Shown here piece by piece: positions 62,691-64,000 of a stretch of DNA of 64,000 nucleotides. Position 1 is the first letter of the stretch; the number at the start of each line of letters is the position of its first letter. Location of the stretch: positions 856,923 through 920,922 of the forward strand of contig VZSF01006733.1 in NCBI GenBank assembly GCA_013398295.1. Reading direction: 5' to 3'. Both the position numbers and the translations under genes were made by a program. The notes beneath the pieces are model-generated. The model was not told the DNA's origin. It did not search any database and saw only the letters and a program-made list of their open reading frames with translations. The DNA is from Chionis minor (Eukaryota; Chordata; Aves; Charadriiformes; Chionididae).

Positions 62691-64000
62691 TATCTAGGCT
62701 TCTTGAGCCAGCCACAGCAGTCTCTTACTGACTGTCATCCTCTGTGCTGGCACAGTGTGTGGTTGTAACTATACTATAATTTTCATAAGAGTAGAAATTA
62801 GACCTATTATATCATATTGCTTTTTATATAGAATTGCTTTGAACGGGAATGCTCTGAGTTTAACAATGACCTCACAATGCAGGACTGGACAGACAACCAC
62901 AGTCCCAAGGATTTCTTTCCTCAACAAAATTCTGTTTTGTTGAAAGACCCCAATGCCATTACAACTTGCATTATGTGTGATTACTCTACCTGCTCACAAA
63001 AAGCTGCATGCACTTCATCTTCACAGCACATTTATCTGTAGAGGATCCTTGGTATGGCAATTGCCTTTATTACTTTTTAAAGAATTCCTGTAAGTACATC
63101 TATTTATGTGTTGAGGATCTCAGAGCTTACATATACATATTTGATATACATGGCAACACTTTTTTTTTTTCTGTAAAAGATGCATATTTTGCTACTAATA
63201 TTATGATCATGTAAATAATCCCTTTGCAAGACATAAGAGAGTAAATAATGTGAAAAATGTAAAAACTTCGGAAAAGAGTAACAGTGCGGACGTGCATATG
63301 GAATATTTACAATACTAGCTGCCTCCGCTGAAATAGTGTATTGTAAAAAAAAAATAAGAGTTCAAGAAAGAGCAAGGGAAATGAAACTGTGCACCATTAC
63401 ACCCAGAGACTCTAGCTCCCAGACTTTGATAACAAAAAATATAGTCTGTGTGTGTGGAAGGTACTACAGAAGGGGCTTCTCACTGGTTTCACTAAGATAT
63501 CAATACTTCACGAGGCTACTAAAAGGTTGCTCACAGATGCTCCAGCATACAAAGTACATTGGCTCCTTCTAAACCAGCACCTTGGAAGGAACTGCAGCAT
63601 CTCAGTCTCTAGTCAACTGGAGTCCCAGAGTCATCACATTTCTACATGGACAGTTTTCTTGAACCTTACAGCAGAACTCAGCTGTTCAAGACAGTCACTG
63701 CATTAATTTTGTTTCACATGATAAATACTGGTTTTCCTGAATTCCACTAGTATCAGCACCACCATAAGTACAACTTCAGGCCGTTCAGCTAAACTCATAA
63801 ATGGTGTTACCATTAAAAGCCACTGTTCTATTTGAATACTGTCCTGGTTTTGTTGGGAATGCGTCATCATTGCCAGTATTCAAGTTCACTCTCTATTCTT
63901 TGTGAGACTTCTATAACCTTTGTTAAAAGTCCTCTCATTTTTATGAGTGCATATCAACTGTTCTGCTTCACTATCTTTAGAGTATGTCACATAAAAGAGC
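62691..64000. other. Non-coding stretch at window end
   Basis: AT-rich sequence with a poly-T run near 63,160-63,170 and no recognisable exon or repeat. A TGTCCTGGTTTT string at 63,841 recalls the start of some avian LTR sequences, but the similarity does not continue. Confidence 0.55.

Noticed and set aside
63841..63870. TGTCCTGGTTTT string like the 5' end of some avian LTRs
   Set aside because: Similarity stops after about a dozen bases, and no LTR body, primer-binding site or retroviral motif follows in the remaining sequence.
1..64000. Search for endogenous retroviruses, DNA transposons with terminal inverted repeats, tRNA/rRNA genes and CRISPR arrays
   Set aside because: Nothing convincing was found by eye on either strand. 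Repeats with regular spacers are absent, and apparent repeat arrays are simple or CR1 octamer sequence.

Overview
This window looks like nuclear DNA from a bird, or less likely another archosaur. The evidence is several chicken-repeat-1 (CR1) non-LTR retrotransposons with the diagnostic 3'-terminal ATTCTATG-type octamers and CR1 ORF2 protein motifs, on an AT-rich background carrying much older CR1/L3-like and MIR-like fossils of the kind shared among birds, crocodilians and turtles. I see no bacterial, phage, plasmid, CRISPR or rRNA/tRNA features. I found no host protein-coding gene I can name. The long open frames are all pieces of CR1 ORF2 or unremarkable chance frames. The window is best read as intergenic gene-desert or long-intron sequence.

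Layout: 1-10,500 is AT-rich unique sequence with only simple repeats. 10,505-10,610 is a MIR-like SINE tail. 11,306-12,235 is the 5' part of a CR1 in + orientation (linker plus ORF2 endonuclease, broken by two frameshifts and a stop). It is followed by a very AT-rich block (12,420-12,660) and a small CpG-rich patch (12,700-12,960). 12,965-29,757 is unique sequence. CR1 3' ends in - orientation lie at 29,758-30,383, 39,505-39,920, 42,342-43,258 (the best preserved, with a 226-codon open frame) and 55,727-56,137. An internal CR1 reverse-transcriptase fragment, also -, lies at 47,716-48,345. The CR1 at 39,505 is inserted, in opposite orientation, inside a much older CR1/L3-like LINE (38,850-40,165, + strand). 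Two more ancient antisense CR1/L3-like fossils lie at 60,885-61,150 and 61,740-62,690. MIR-like tails occur at 34,175-34,265 and 53,399-53,525, and other old amniote repeat motifs at about 32,045, 52,970, 56,415 and 56,930.

No genes act together here; the history readable in the sequence is one of layered retrotransposition. Items worth a second look are the nested LINE insertion, a clean 62-bp tandem duplication with an internal SOX-like palindrome (37,326-37,449), a CR1 copy that kept its rarely preserved 5' part but lost its 3' end, a consistent antisense bias of the CR1 3' ends, and two weak exon-like segments on the + strand (44,119-44,293 and 53,697-53,833). I saw nothing that convincingly represents a new biological system.
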